Source of the DNA: Phycisphaerae bacterium
GTDB taxonomy: Bacteria > Planctomycetota > Phycisphaerae > Sedimentisphaerales > Anaerobacaceae
Length of the DNA: 5,348 nucleotides
Assembly: GCA_030609625.1 (NCBI GenBank)
Contig: JAUWBX010000190.1
Span: forward strand, 1-5,348
Reading direction: 5' to 3'
Under the pieces are notes generated by a model. That model was not told the DNA's origin and searched no databases. It saw only the letters and a list, made by a program, of their open reading frames with translations. The first letter of the stretch is position 1, and each line of letters opens with the position of its first letter. Shown here piece after piece: positions 1-4,800 of this stretch. A program made the position numbers and the translations under genes.

Positions 1-555
1 CCTTGTCCACCATTCTTCGAATTGGTCGCCAAAGCCAATGGTTATAATGTCTGCGTCCGGAGGTATTTGCCCGACTACATTAATAGTTAAGAAATGCCAG
101 AATTCGTAGATATCAGCCTGGGCCTGCGGTGCTGTGCCCTGGAAGTGAAATTTTCCTATTTGTGGATAAAATGCGTCGGGGTCCTCGCCGAGCAGTATGG
201 AGCAGATGGCTGTCGAATGTGGTGAAATGTCGGCGGGGGGTTGGCCTAAGTCGTAAAAGCTGAGACTACTGGCTTTGAAGCAGTTATGTTCGATATCGGG
301 GCGGTAATCGTTTTGTGGTTCATCGTCGATATAGGTAATGCTTCGGCAGATAACAGCGAATTTTACACCGTCGCCTGTCAGATTAGGGTTTATTTGTCTT
401 AAGGCGTAAATTCCGGCATGCTCTAATCCCTTCGGCTGGAAGGTTTCAGCATTCTGTGGCTCTTGCGCTCTGGCTGTGACGCCAGTGGCGTTTAACAGTG
501 CTGCCAGGCAGGCTATCAGGCTCAACACGAATATTTTTTTAGCTGTACGTATCAC
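1..555 (-). CDS. Subtilase (peptidase S8)-like exported protein, N-terminal part
   Basis: Open from a GTG at 555 to the window edge: 185 residues, C-terminus missing. The GTG has GGAG seven bases upstream; the nearby ATG AAG is followed at once by TGA, so GTG is the likely start. Residues 1-30 form a Sec signal peptide: basic start, hydrophobic core IFVLSLIACLAALL, ARA-QE cleavage site. LIAC at 13-16 could also be a lipobox. The S8 likeness is seen in LTGDGVKFAVI (59-69, the strand leading to the catalytic Asp), PHSTAICSILLG (112-123, like the HGTHVAGI box, with H113) and GTAPQAQADIYEF (140-152). The position where subtilases have the catalytic Asp (AVID) reads AVIC, so the classical triad looks incomplete; the Ser lies outside the window. 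It could be an inactive homologue or use a nearby Asp (D77, D78, D83). Substrate unknown. Reads away from the pyr genes and is probably unrelated to them. Confidence 0.72.
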   Translation of the reverse strand, partial: MIRTAKKIFVLSLIACLAALLNATGVTARAQEPQNAETFQPKGLEHAGIYALRQINPNLTGDGVKFAVICRSITYIDDEPQNDYRPDIEHNCFKASSLSFYDLGQPPADISPHSTAICSILLGEDPDAFYPQIGKFHFQGTAPQAQADIYEFWHFLTINVVGQIPPDADIITIGFGDQFEEWWTR

Positions 556-623
556 TTCATAACTCCAGAGGCGGCGCTAAAATCAACAGGGACAAGTTTG
601 CTCCCCCGATTGCTGACCTCCAT
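552..623 (-). other. Possible 23-codon leader ORF overlapping the GTG start
   Basis: Between the minus-strand promoter and the subtilase-like GTG there is an ATG (623-621) that opens a 23-codon frame ending in TGA at 554-552. This stop overlaps the GTG start (GTGA), the layout typical of translational coupling. A purine stretch (GGAAAG) lies upstream of the ATG. The peptide matches nothing I recognise and may be chance open frame. Confidence 0.25.
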
Positions 624-657
624 AGCTGGTACTTTCCTGTCCGTAAATTCTTGTAAT

Positions 658-686
658 ATGATACCATAAAACGCCTTTGTTTTCAA
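658..686 (-). promoter_or_regulatory. Sigma70-type promoter for the subtilase-like gene
   Basis: On the minus strand TTGAAA (686-681) and TATCAT (663-658) are separated by exactly 17 bases, a near-consensus vegetative promoter. Transcription would start near 651, giving a leader of about 95 nt before the GTG at 555. Confidence 0.65.
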
Positions 687-765
687 GTAAATTATCCCGT
701 AGGTTCCTGTAATATAGTGTATTATAGTATTAAAAGGGTGGTTTTTGAAAACTTATTGAGAAATC

Positions 766-794
766 TTGCCTTTATCAGTCGTAGCTGCTATACT
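766..794 (+). promoter_or_regulatory. Sigma70-type promoter for pyrR
   Basis: TTGCCT (766-771) and TATACT (789-794) are separated by 17 bases; the -10 box differs from consensus at one position, the -35 at two. Start of transcription is expected near 801, leaving a leader of about 83 nt that contains the hairpin at 840-878. I see no other convincing + strand promoter before pyrB or pyrC, so this may drive pyrR and pyrB together. The rest of 556-883 holds the divergent promoter, AT-rich sequence and no gene. Confidence 0.6.
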
Positions 795-839
795 TGATGT
801 GATATTCAGGTTGTTCTTTAATTGGTGGTTTGCTGCCTG

Positions 840-878
840 CACCTGTGGTTGCCTGCACAGGTTACGCAGGCACAGGTG
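840..878 (+). promoter_or_regulatory. Hairpin sequestering the pyrR ribosome binding site, with an alternative pairing
   Basis: CACCTGTG (840-847) is complementary to CACAGGTG (871-878), and CCTGC (852-856) to GCAGG (866-870). Together they form a 13-bp stem with a one-sided bulge (848-851) and a 9-nt loop. The 3' arm contains AGGTG (874-878), the Shine-Dalgarno of pyrR five bases before its ATG, so the folded form should hide it. CCTGTG (842-847) can instead pair with CACAGG (856-861), which would free the 3' arm. Two exclusive pairings around a ribosome site suggest a translational switch. The Bacillus-type PyrR binding-loop consensus is not obvious here, so PyrR as the ligand is inference. 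Confidence 0.55.
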
Positions 879-883
879 TAATT

Positions 884-1414
884 ATGAAGGTAATTTTGGA
901 TTCCGGACAAATCGAGCAGGTCCTCAAGGATTTGGCAGGTCGTATTCTTTCTTCTGAAAATCCGGCAGAGATGGATATCGCAGTAATCGGTATCCGCAGC
1001 AGGGGGGAGGTCCTTGCCCAGAGGTTATCGGGCCGATTATCCCAGAAGCTCGGCAAAGATGTTCCGTGTGGAACTCTGGATATAACGCTTTATCGTGACG
1101 ACCTGAACTCGCCGCACGGCACTGCTCAGCCGCTGGTTCGCACTACGGAAATTGGATTCGATATAGACGATAAAATTATTATTTTGGTTGATGATGTTTT
1201 ATATACCGGCCGGTCAGCGCGGGCGGCAATGGATGCCCTTATAGATTTGGGCAGACCTAAGGCGATAAGATTGGCGGTCCTTGTTGACCGCCTCGGCAGG
1301 GACCTGCCGATACAGGCTGATTACGCCGGCTGCAAAACCGATGTCGAACCCGGTAAATTAGTCCAGGTCAATCTTGTCGAATCGGATGGGAAAGACGAAG
1401 TAGTCATTGAGTAA
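884..1414 (+). CDS. pyrR: PyrR, pyrimidine operon regulator (type I PRTase fold)
   Basis: Bifunctional regulator: binds pyr mRNA in response to UMP/UTP and usually has weak uracil phosphoribosyltransferase activity. 176 residues from the ATG at 884, close to the ~180 usual for the family. Visible landmarks: GIRSRGEVLAQRL (36-48), GTLDITLYRDDL (63-74), the PRPP-binding loop ILVDDVLYTGRSARAA (100-115, with the acidic pair DD) and LVDRLGRDLPIQADYAG (133-149), which matches the PyrR signature after the PRPP loop, except that the usual GH after DR reads LG. The start is set by AGGTG at 874-878; a longer TTG start at 830 would translate the hairpin region and adds no family-like sequence. First gene of the pyr cluster, 87 bases before pyrB, as expected for autogenous control. 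No classical terminator/antiterminator pair is evident around it. Confidence 0.93.
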   Translation: MKVILDSGQIEQVLKDLAGRILSSENPAEMDIAVIGIRSRGEVLAQRLSGRLSQKLGKDVPCGTLDITLYRDDLNSPHGTAQPLVRTTEIGFDIDDKIIILVDDVLYTGRSARAAMDALIDLGRPKAIRLAVLVDRLGRDLPIQADYAGCKTDVEPGKLVQVNLVESDGKDEVVIE

Positions 1415-1422
1415 ATGAGTGG

Positions 1423-1491
1423 ATGCGTGAATGAGTAAATGAGTAGATGGGTTACGCATTAACTCATAAACTCATAAACTCATATACGCAT
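1423..1491. repeat. Mirror-symmetric array of 8-nt repeats between pyrR and pyrB
   Basis: Left arm: ATGCGT (1423), ATGAGT (1431), ATGAGT (1439) and ATGGGTTA (1447), each starting 8 bases after the last. Right arm: TAACTCAT (1460), ACTCAT (1470), ACTCAT (1478) and ACGCAT (1486). Every left block is complementary to its mirror block in one constant register, with 2-base mismatched gaps between blocks and a 5-base loop CGCAT (1455-1459). One wobble pair occurs in the inner block. The result is a 69-base imperfect palindrome, able to form a long, regularly interrupted stem. No T-run follows, so it does not look like an intrinsic terminator. It lies where the pyrB ribosome binding site should be. 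Confidence 0.75.
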
Positions 1492-1501
1492 ATACAAAAC
1501 T

Positions 1502-2461
1502 ATGGCGTTAAAAAGAAAAAGTAAACAATTCAAGTGGCATCGCAAACATTTACTCGGCTTACGGGAGCTTAGTGCCGAAGAGATTACGTTCATTCTTGAC
1601 ACAGCCAAAGGTTTTGAGCAGATAAGCACCCGCTCGGTCAAAAAGGCTCCGCCTTTGCGCGGCAAGGTTGTAGTGAACCTGTTTTTTGAAGACAGCACAC
1701 GGACGCGAAACAGCTTTGCCTTGGCCGCAAGCCGGTTAAGCGCGGATATTATCGAATTTACCAAAAAGACCAGCTCCGTCAGTAAAGGCGAGACTTTGTT
1801 GGATACGGCCAGGAATCTGGAAGCGATGGGGATTGATATTGTTGTAATTCGGCACGGTGCCGGCGGTGCACCGAAACTTTTGGGCAGGAATATCAATGCC
1901 TGCGTTATAAATGCCGGCGACGGATTCTGCGAGCATCCGACACAGGGACTTCTGGATGTCTATACTATTCGCAAAATAAAAGGCACGCTTGAGGGCTTAA
2001 AGATAGCGATTGTCGGTGATATAGCGCACTCGCGCGTTGCCCGCAGCGATATGTGGGCGATGACGAAACTCGGCGCCGAGGTGATATTTGTTGGCCCGCC
2101 GACACTTATGCCGCCGCAGGTTGACCGATTACCGGTTAAGGTAAGCTACAGCCTTGATGAGGTTATCGAAAAGGTCGATGTGATAAATATGCTTCGGATT
2201 CAGTTTGAACGGCTCGGCGGCAATCCTTTTCCTTCGATACGGGAGTATTCGCATTATTTCGGACTGACTGTCGAGCGTATGAAAAGGGCCAAGCCTGATA
2301 TTTTGGTTATGCACCCCGGCCCGATTAACAGAGGACTGGAGATGGAAAGTGAAGTAGCCGACGGCCGGAACAGCGTTATCTTAGAGCAGGTAACCAACGG
2401 TCTGGCTGTGAGAATGGCGGTGCTGTTCCTGGTCAACCAGGCAGCAGCACAAGGGGATTGA
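1502..2461 (+). CDS. pyrB: Aspartate carbamoyltransferase catalytic subunit
   Basis: Catalyses carbamoyl phosphate + aspartate to carbamoyl-aspartate, the committed step of pyrimidine synthesis. 319 residues, a normal length. Visible: the carbamoyl-phosphate site FFEDSTRTRNSF (61-72), SVSKGET (92-98, the loop donated by the neighbouring subunit), HPTQGLLD (145-152), GDIAHSRVARS (172-182), LRIQFER (231-237, Arg binding aspartate) and MHPGPINRGLE (270-280). All key catalytic residues appear present. No regulatory subunit (pyrI) is seen; with a class I PyrC nearby it may form a PyrB-PyrC assembly like that of Aquifex. The ATG at 1502 is the only sensible start, since an in-frame TAA lies upstream, yet there is no Shine-Dalgarno: the octad array at 1423-1491 ends 10 bases before it. 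The first ~9 residues (MALKRKSKQ) look like an extension before the usual KWxRKHLLGL beginning. Translation may be coupled to pyrR or leaderless-like. Confidence 0.96.
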   Translation: MALKRKSKQFKWHRKHLLGLRELSAEEITFILDTAKGFEQISTRSVKKAPPLRGKVVVNLFFEDSTRTRNSFALAASRLSADIIEFTKKTSSVSKGETLLDTARNLEAMGIDIVVIRHGAGGAPKLLGRNINACVINAGDGFCEHPTQGLLDVYTIRKIKGTLEGLKIAIVGDIAHSRVARSDMWAMTKLGAEVIFVGPPTLMPPQVDRLPVKVSYSLDEVIEKVDVINMLRIQFERLGGNPFPSIREYSHYFGLTVERMKRAKPDILVMHPGPINRGLEMESEVADGRNSVILEQVTNGLAVRMAVLFLVNQAAAQGD

Positions 2462-2476
2462 TAATTGATTATTGAT
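2459..2476 (+). repeat. 18-nt direct repeat, copy 1
   Basis: TGATAATTGATTATTGAT begins with the pyrB stop codon. An identical copy lies at 3168-3185, and an 11-nt part (AATTGATTATT) recurs at 3467-3477 just before intact pyrC. Internally it has a 7-nt period (ATTGATT). It marks the left junction of the accessory segment. Confidence 0.7.
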
Positions 2477-2493
2477 TATTTTGTAAGCAAGAT

Positions 2494-2611
2494 ATGGATA
2501 CTGAACTATTGATAAAAAATGGGCGGGTCATAGACTCTGTGAGTAGCATCAATAAAAAGTGCGATGTGCTTATCGTAGATGAGAAAATCGATGATAGTTG
2601 AGAAAATAGTC
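2494..2611 (+). pseudogene. Truncated 5' copy of pyrC
   Basis: From the ATG at 2494 the frame reads MDTELLIKNGRVID...KKCDVLIVDEKIDDS and stops at TGA 2599-2601. It parallels the start of intact PyrC (MSFELLIKNGRVID...KKCDVLIVDEKIAAV): 23 of 29 residues agree from the shared ELLIKNG onward, and 25 bases in a row are identical (2552-2576 against 3541-3565). By eye there are 11 mismatches over the 88 bases 2503-2590. Likeness fades near 2611, three bases before the next gene; the TGA falls where intact PyrC has a Gly codon (GGA). It is therefore a decaying fragment of about 39 codons, directly downstream of pyrB, where pyrC would be expected. It lacks the heptad repeat found in intact pyrC. No catalytic residues remain; it cannot be an enzyme. 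Confidence 0.88.
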
Positions 2612-2613
2612 GT

Positions 2614-2919
2614 ATGGATGTAATTAAGTCTAAAAATGATGTGCCCATCAGATTACCGGAGGAAAGATGGTTTCACATCACAGAAGAGCATTCTGAGATG
2701 GCCGGTTATTATTTTGAAGTTCTTGAGTCAGTGGCGCAACCCGAGGCAATTTACGAGGGCAGGGCCGGTGAATGTTTAGCTGTAAGAGAAGTAGAAAAAG
2801 ATAAATACATTGTGGTAATATACAAAGAGGTAAGCAACGAAGATGGATTTATCATCAGCGCCTTTTTGACAAAGCGAAAAAGGCAACTCGAAAGGAGACG
2901 AAGGCTATGGCCGCGATAG
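2614..2919 (+). CDS. Small protein of possible BECR/RelE-type RNase fold, putative toxin
   Basis: 101 residues. I do not recognise a named gene. The form (PIRLPEERWFHITEEHSEMAGY at the start, a central hydrophobic strand YIVVIYKEV, then GFIISAFLT) resembles the small phage Barnase-EndoU-ColicinE5/D-RelE-like nucleases and DUF4258-like proteins that are often encoded just before a DUF2283 gene. Candidate functional residues are H21, H26, R58 and the T86 of the FLTK motif. The C-terminal tail is very basic (KRKRQLERRRR, 87-97), fitting RNA contact. It overlaps the following DUF2283 gene by 13 bases, so the two are made together. The ATG at 2614 has no clear Shine-Dalgarno; a GTG at 2641 would give a shorter protein that starts at the family-like PIRLPEERW. 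The gene begins right where the pyrC fragment ends. Toxin activity is inference from form and pairing. Confidence 0.62.
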   Translation: MDVIKSKNDVPIRLPEERWFHITEEHSEMAGYYFEVLESVAQPEAIYEGRAGECLAVREVEKDKYIVVIYKEVSNEDGFIISAFLTKRKRQLERRRRLWPR

Positions 2920-3143
2920 AGATAGAAAGAATGTTAACCCTTGTGCCTCAGTTATTAGAGATTCCTCACAGCAGGATCTGGACGACGTACGATAAGGATG
3001 CAGATGTTCTCTATGTTAATTTCAAAAAGCCCAGCCATGCGGATGATTCTAAACTGACGGATGATGACATCATAGTCAGGTATGAGGAAGGACAAATTAT
3101 AGGCATCACCATACTGAATGCAAGCAAAAGAGTTACCCGGTAG
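2907..3143 (+). CDS. DUF2283 family protein, putative antitoxin partner
   Basis: 78 residues. The core IWTTYDKDADVLYVNF (24-39) followed by ADDSKLTDDDIIVRYEEGQIIGITILNASKR (45-75) is the recognisable DUF2283 pattern (YDxxADVLYxxF ... DDDIIVxYxxxxIxGITILNAS). An N-terminal arm of about 23 residues (ending LVPQLLEIPHSR) precedes it, as in many members paired with small RNase-like proteins. The start codon at 2907 sits inside the upstream gene (13-base overlap) with AAGGAG about nine bases before it. The biochemical role of DUF2283 is not established; the small size, acidic core and overlap with a basic partner are consistent with an antitoxin. Its segment 2949-2974 is duplicated just before intact pyrC. 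Confidence 0.8.
   Translation: MAAIEIERMLTLVPQLLEIPHSRIWTTYDKDADVLYVNFKKPSHADDSKLTDDDIIVRYEEGQIIGITILNASKRVTR
2949..2974 (+). repeat. 26-nt direct repeat, copy 1 (inside the DUF2283 gene)
   Basis: Matches 3436-3461 at 25 of 26 bases (only base 4 differs, T against C). It encodes QLLEIPHSR in the DUF2283 protein, and the second copy is read in the same frame within the stub ORF at 3412. Weaker likeness extends six bases further left (GTGCCT against GTGTCC). Confidence 0.85.
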
Positions 3144-3167
3144 CTGATGGCAGCAACAGAACAGAAA

Positions 3168-3185
3168 TGATAATTGATTATTGAT
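3168..3185 (+). repeat. 18-nt direct repeat, copy 2
   Basis: Identical to 2459-2476 (TGATAATTGATTATTGAT). It lies 25 bases after the DUF2283 stop and 26 bases before hicB, in a gap without genes. The two copies bracket the pyrC fragment and the RNase-like/DUF2283 pair, a block of about 0.7 kb. Confidence 0.7.
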
Positions 3186-3211
3186 AACTTATTGTTGTGT
3201 AGGAGTACCTA

Positions 3212-3409
3212 ATGAGGTACATGGTTAAACTTGAGAAGACTGACGAAGGTTATGCCGTCTGGTGTCCCGGACTGCCTGGATGCTGGTCCCAGGGTGCAAC
3301 TGAAGAAGAGGCGCTCGAAAATATAAAGGACGCTATAGAGACATACCTTGCAACGGTCGAGGAACTGCTGAAAGATAAAACCACTCGTTCGGTTGAGGTG
3401 GCGGTGTAA
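3212..3409 (+). CDS. hicB: HicB-like antitoxin (short form)
   Basis: 65 residues with the HicB partial RNase-H-like fold signature: MVKLEKTDEGYAVWCPGLPGCWSQGATEEEALENIKDAIETYL (4-46), in which the GYxVxxPxLPGCxSxGxTxEEAxxNIxxAI pattern is plain. The tail is short and has no separate DNA-binding domain, as in many HicB proteins of this size. HicB normally binds and neutralises the mRNA interferase HicA. AGGAG at 3201-3205 stands six bases before the ATG, a strong site. The gene directly behind it begins MPKLPGVS like a HicA protein but is broken (see 3412-3486), so this antitoxin seems to lack its cognate toxin here. Confidence 0.85.
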   Translation: MRYMVKLEKTDEGYAVWCPGLPGCWSQGATEEEALENIKDAIETYLATVEELLKDKTTRSVEVAV

Positions 3410-3411
3410 TT

Positions 3412-3486
3412 ATGCCAAAACTTCCAGGTGTGTCCCAGCTATTAGAGATTCCTCACAGCAGAAGGGAATTGATTATTTCAATATGA
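3412..3486 (+). pseudogene. 24-codon chimeric stub: apparent hicA start fused to DUF2283-gene fragment, coupled to pyrC
   Basis: The ATG two bases after the hicB stop opens MPKLPGVS, the beginning typical of HicA toxins, with GAGGTGGCGGTG just upstream as ribosome site. After eight codons the sequence switches to QLLEIPHSR, encoded by the second copy of the 26-nt repeat from the DUF2283 gene, then to RELIISI and TGA at 3484-3486. The rest of HicA, including its catalytic His region, is gone. The TGA overlaps the pyrC ATG (ATGA). Intact pyrC has no properly spaced Shine-Dalgarno of its own (AAGGG ends 16 bases before the ATG), so ribosomes ending on this stub may supply pyrC translation. Alternatively MPKLPG is a chance likeness and the stub is only DUF2283 debris; position right after hicB favours hicA. 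Confidence 0.65.
3436..3461 (+). repeat. 26-nt direct repeat, copy 2
   Basis: Second copy of 2949-2974 with a single mismatch, lying between the hicA-like start and pyrC. It is followed within six bases by AATTGATTATT (3467-3477), the partial copy of the 18-nt repeat. The junction is thus a pile-up of three unrelated sequence pieces within 70 bases. Confidence 0.85.
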
Positions 3487-4787
3487 GTTTTGAACTTTTG
3501 ATAAAAAATGGTCGGGTTATAGACCCTGCGAACGGCGTCGATAAAAAGTGCGATGTGCTTATCGTCGATGAGAAAATCGCAGCAGTCGGAGAAAAGACTC
3601 AAGACCCAAGACTCAAGACCCAAGACTGTAAGGTCATCGATGCGGCCGGCAAATTAGTCGTGCCGGGTCTGATTGATATCCACGTTCACTTTCGTGAGCC
3701 GGGCGACGAAGAGGAAGAAACGATAGCGAGCGGCTCAACGGCGGCAGTGGCGGCGGGTTTTACCTCGGTTGTCTGTATGCCGAATACCAACCCTGTTATA
3801 GAAAATGAAACTGATGTCGAATACATCCACAGAAAGGGCAGACAAACAAGAAAAACGCACGTCTATGTTATGGGGGCTATTACGAAACGACGTGAAGGTG
3901 TTGAGCTTGCGGAGATGGGATTTATGGCTGACGCTGGGGCCGTTGGTTTTACCGATGACGGCAGGGGGGTGCAGGACCCGGCGGTTATGCTGCGGGCTTT
4001 GAAATATGCTGCTATGTTCGATGTGGTTGTCGCTCAACATTGTCAGGATGACGGTTTTACCGGCAATGGTGTGATGAACTCCGGCTACTATTCGACTATA
4101 CTGGGGCTGCCGGGGATAGACCCGTTAGCGGAAGAGGCGATGCTGTGGCGCGATATTCAGCTTATCAAAAAGATCCGCCCCGGGCAAATTCGCTACCACG
4201 CCCAGCACATATCAACGGCCGGCTCGGTCGAGCTGATAAGGGCTGCCAAGAAAAATTCTCTGCCGATTACCTGTGAGGTAACGCCGCATCATTTGCTTTT
4301 GACCGAGGAATGCTGCGCCGAATACGACACCAACTACAAGGTAAACCCACCTTTACGGGGGGACAAGGATGTCGAGACCCTAAAGCAGGCGATTGCCGAA
4401 GGGCTTGTCGATGCACTGGTAACCGACCACGCTCCACACCTGCAGAGTGAAAAGGAGCTGGAGTTTTTAGCTGCTCCTTTCGGCATAGCAAGTTTGGAAT
4501 GTGCACTGGGTCTTTATGTTAAAGCACTGATTGAGCCGGGCGTTCTGGACTGGCCCGGCTTGATAAACTTGATGACGGAAAAGCCGGCTAAGATAATCGG
4601 TGTTGACAAGGGCACACTTGGGGTGGGCAAACAGGCCGACGTTACTATTATCGACCCGAACGCCGAGTATGAAATTGACGTAAACACATTCCGCTCCAAG
4701 AGCAGGAACTGTCCATATCACGGCTGGAAAGTCAAAGGCAGGGTCGAAAAAACAATCGTCGGCGGGGAAATAAGATTCAAAGCATAA
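3483..4787 (+). CDS. pyrC: Dihydroorotase, class I
   Basis: Zinc amidohydrolase closing carbamoyl-aspartate to dihydroorotate, third step of UMP synthesis. 434 residues, normal for class I. Metal and catalytic residues are visible: DIHVHFREP (65-73; H67, H69), FTDDG (156-160, the Asp that replaces the carboxylated Lys of other classes), AQHCQD (184-189; H186), HISTAGS (242-248; H242) and VTDHAPH (313-319; catalytic D315). VNPPLR (287-292) and the C-terminal FRSKSRN (403-409) also fit. The ATG at 3483 matches family starts (MSFELLIKNGRVIDP) and overlaps the stub stop as ATGA; extending to 3393 would read the hicB end out of frame. Residues 38-48 (KTQDPRLKTQD) come from a heptad repeat and look like an insertion in a surface loop of the N-terminal beta domain. 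Appears functional; it is the only full copy in view, flanked by pyrC fragments at 2494 and 5325. Confidence 0.95.
   Translation: MSFELLIKNGRVIDPANGVDKKCDVLIVDEKIAAVGEKTQDPRLKTQDCKVIDAAGKLVVPGLIDIHVHFREPGDEEEETIASGSTAAVAAGFTSVVCMPNTNPVIENETDVEYIHRKGRQTRKTHVYVMGAITKRREGVELAEMGFMADAGAVGFTDDGRGVQDPAVMLRALKYAAMFDVVVAQHCQDDGFTGNGVMNSGYYSTILGLPGIDPLAEEAMLWRDIQLIKKIRPGQIRYHAQHISTAGSVELIRAAKKNSLPITCEVTPHHLLLTEECCAEYDTNYKVNPPLRGDKDVETLKQAIAEGLVDALVTDHAPHLQSEKELEFLAAPFGIASLECALGLYVKALIEPGVLDWPGLINLMTEKPAKIIGVDKGTLGVGKQADVTIIDPNAEYEIDVNTFRSKSRNCPYHGWKVKGRVEKTIVGGEIRFKA
3594..3628 (+). repeat. Five tandem heptanucleotides inside pyrC
   Basis: AAGACTC and AAGACCC alternate (3594, 3601, 3608, 3615), followed by AAGACTG (3622): five exact-length 7-nt units. 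They encode the KTQDPRLKTQD segment of PyrC. The aligned place in the pyrC fragment at 2599-2611 lacks the repeat, so the units were probably gained by expansion or insertion. Confidence 0.85.
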
Positions 4788-4800
4788 AACGATATTGTAA

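Noticed and set aside
552..686. Minus-strand 44-codon frame from the TTG at 686
   Set aside because: The TTG belongs to the TTGAAA -35 element, so it would lie upstream of the transcription start; only the shorter ATG frame from 623 remains possible.
830..883. Longer pyrR beginning at the TTG at 830
   Set aside because: The extra 18 residues fall in the hairpin region, show no PyrR likeness and would bypass the well-spaced AGGTG before the ATG at 884.
766..957. A 63-codon frame from the TTG at 766
   Set aside because: Its start is the -35 box of the pyrR promoter, and it runs out of frame through the hairpin into pyrR.
1423..1491. CRISPR-like or terminator reading of the octad array
   Set aside because: Units are 8 nt with no spacers, and no T-run follows the stem, so neither a CRISPR array nor an intrinsic terminator is supported.
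3393..3482. Longer pyrC beginning at 3393
   Set aside because: The extension reads the end of hicB and the stub in another frame; MSFELLIKNG at 3483 is the family start and is mirrored by the start of the fragment at 2494.
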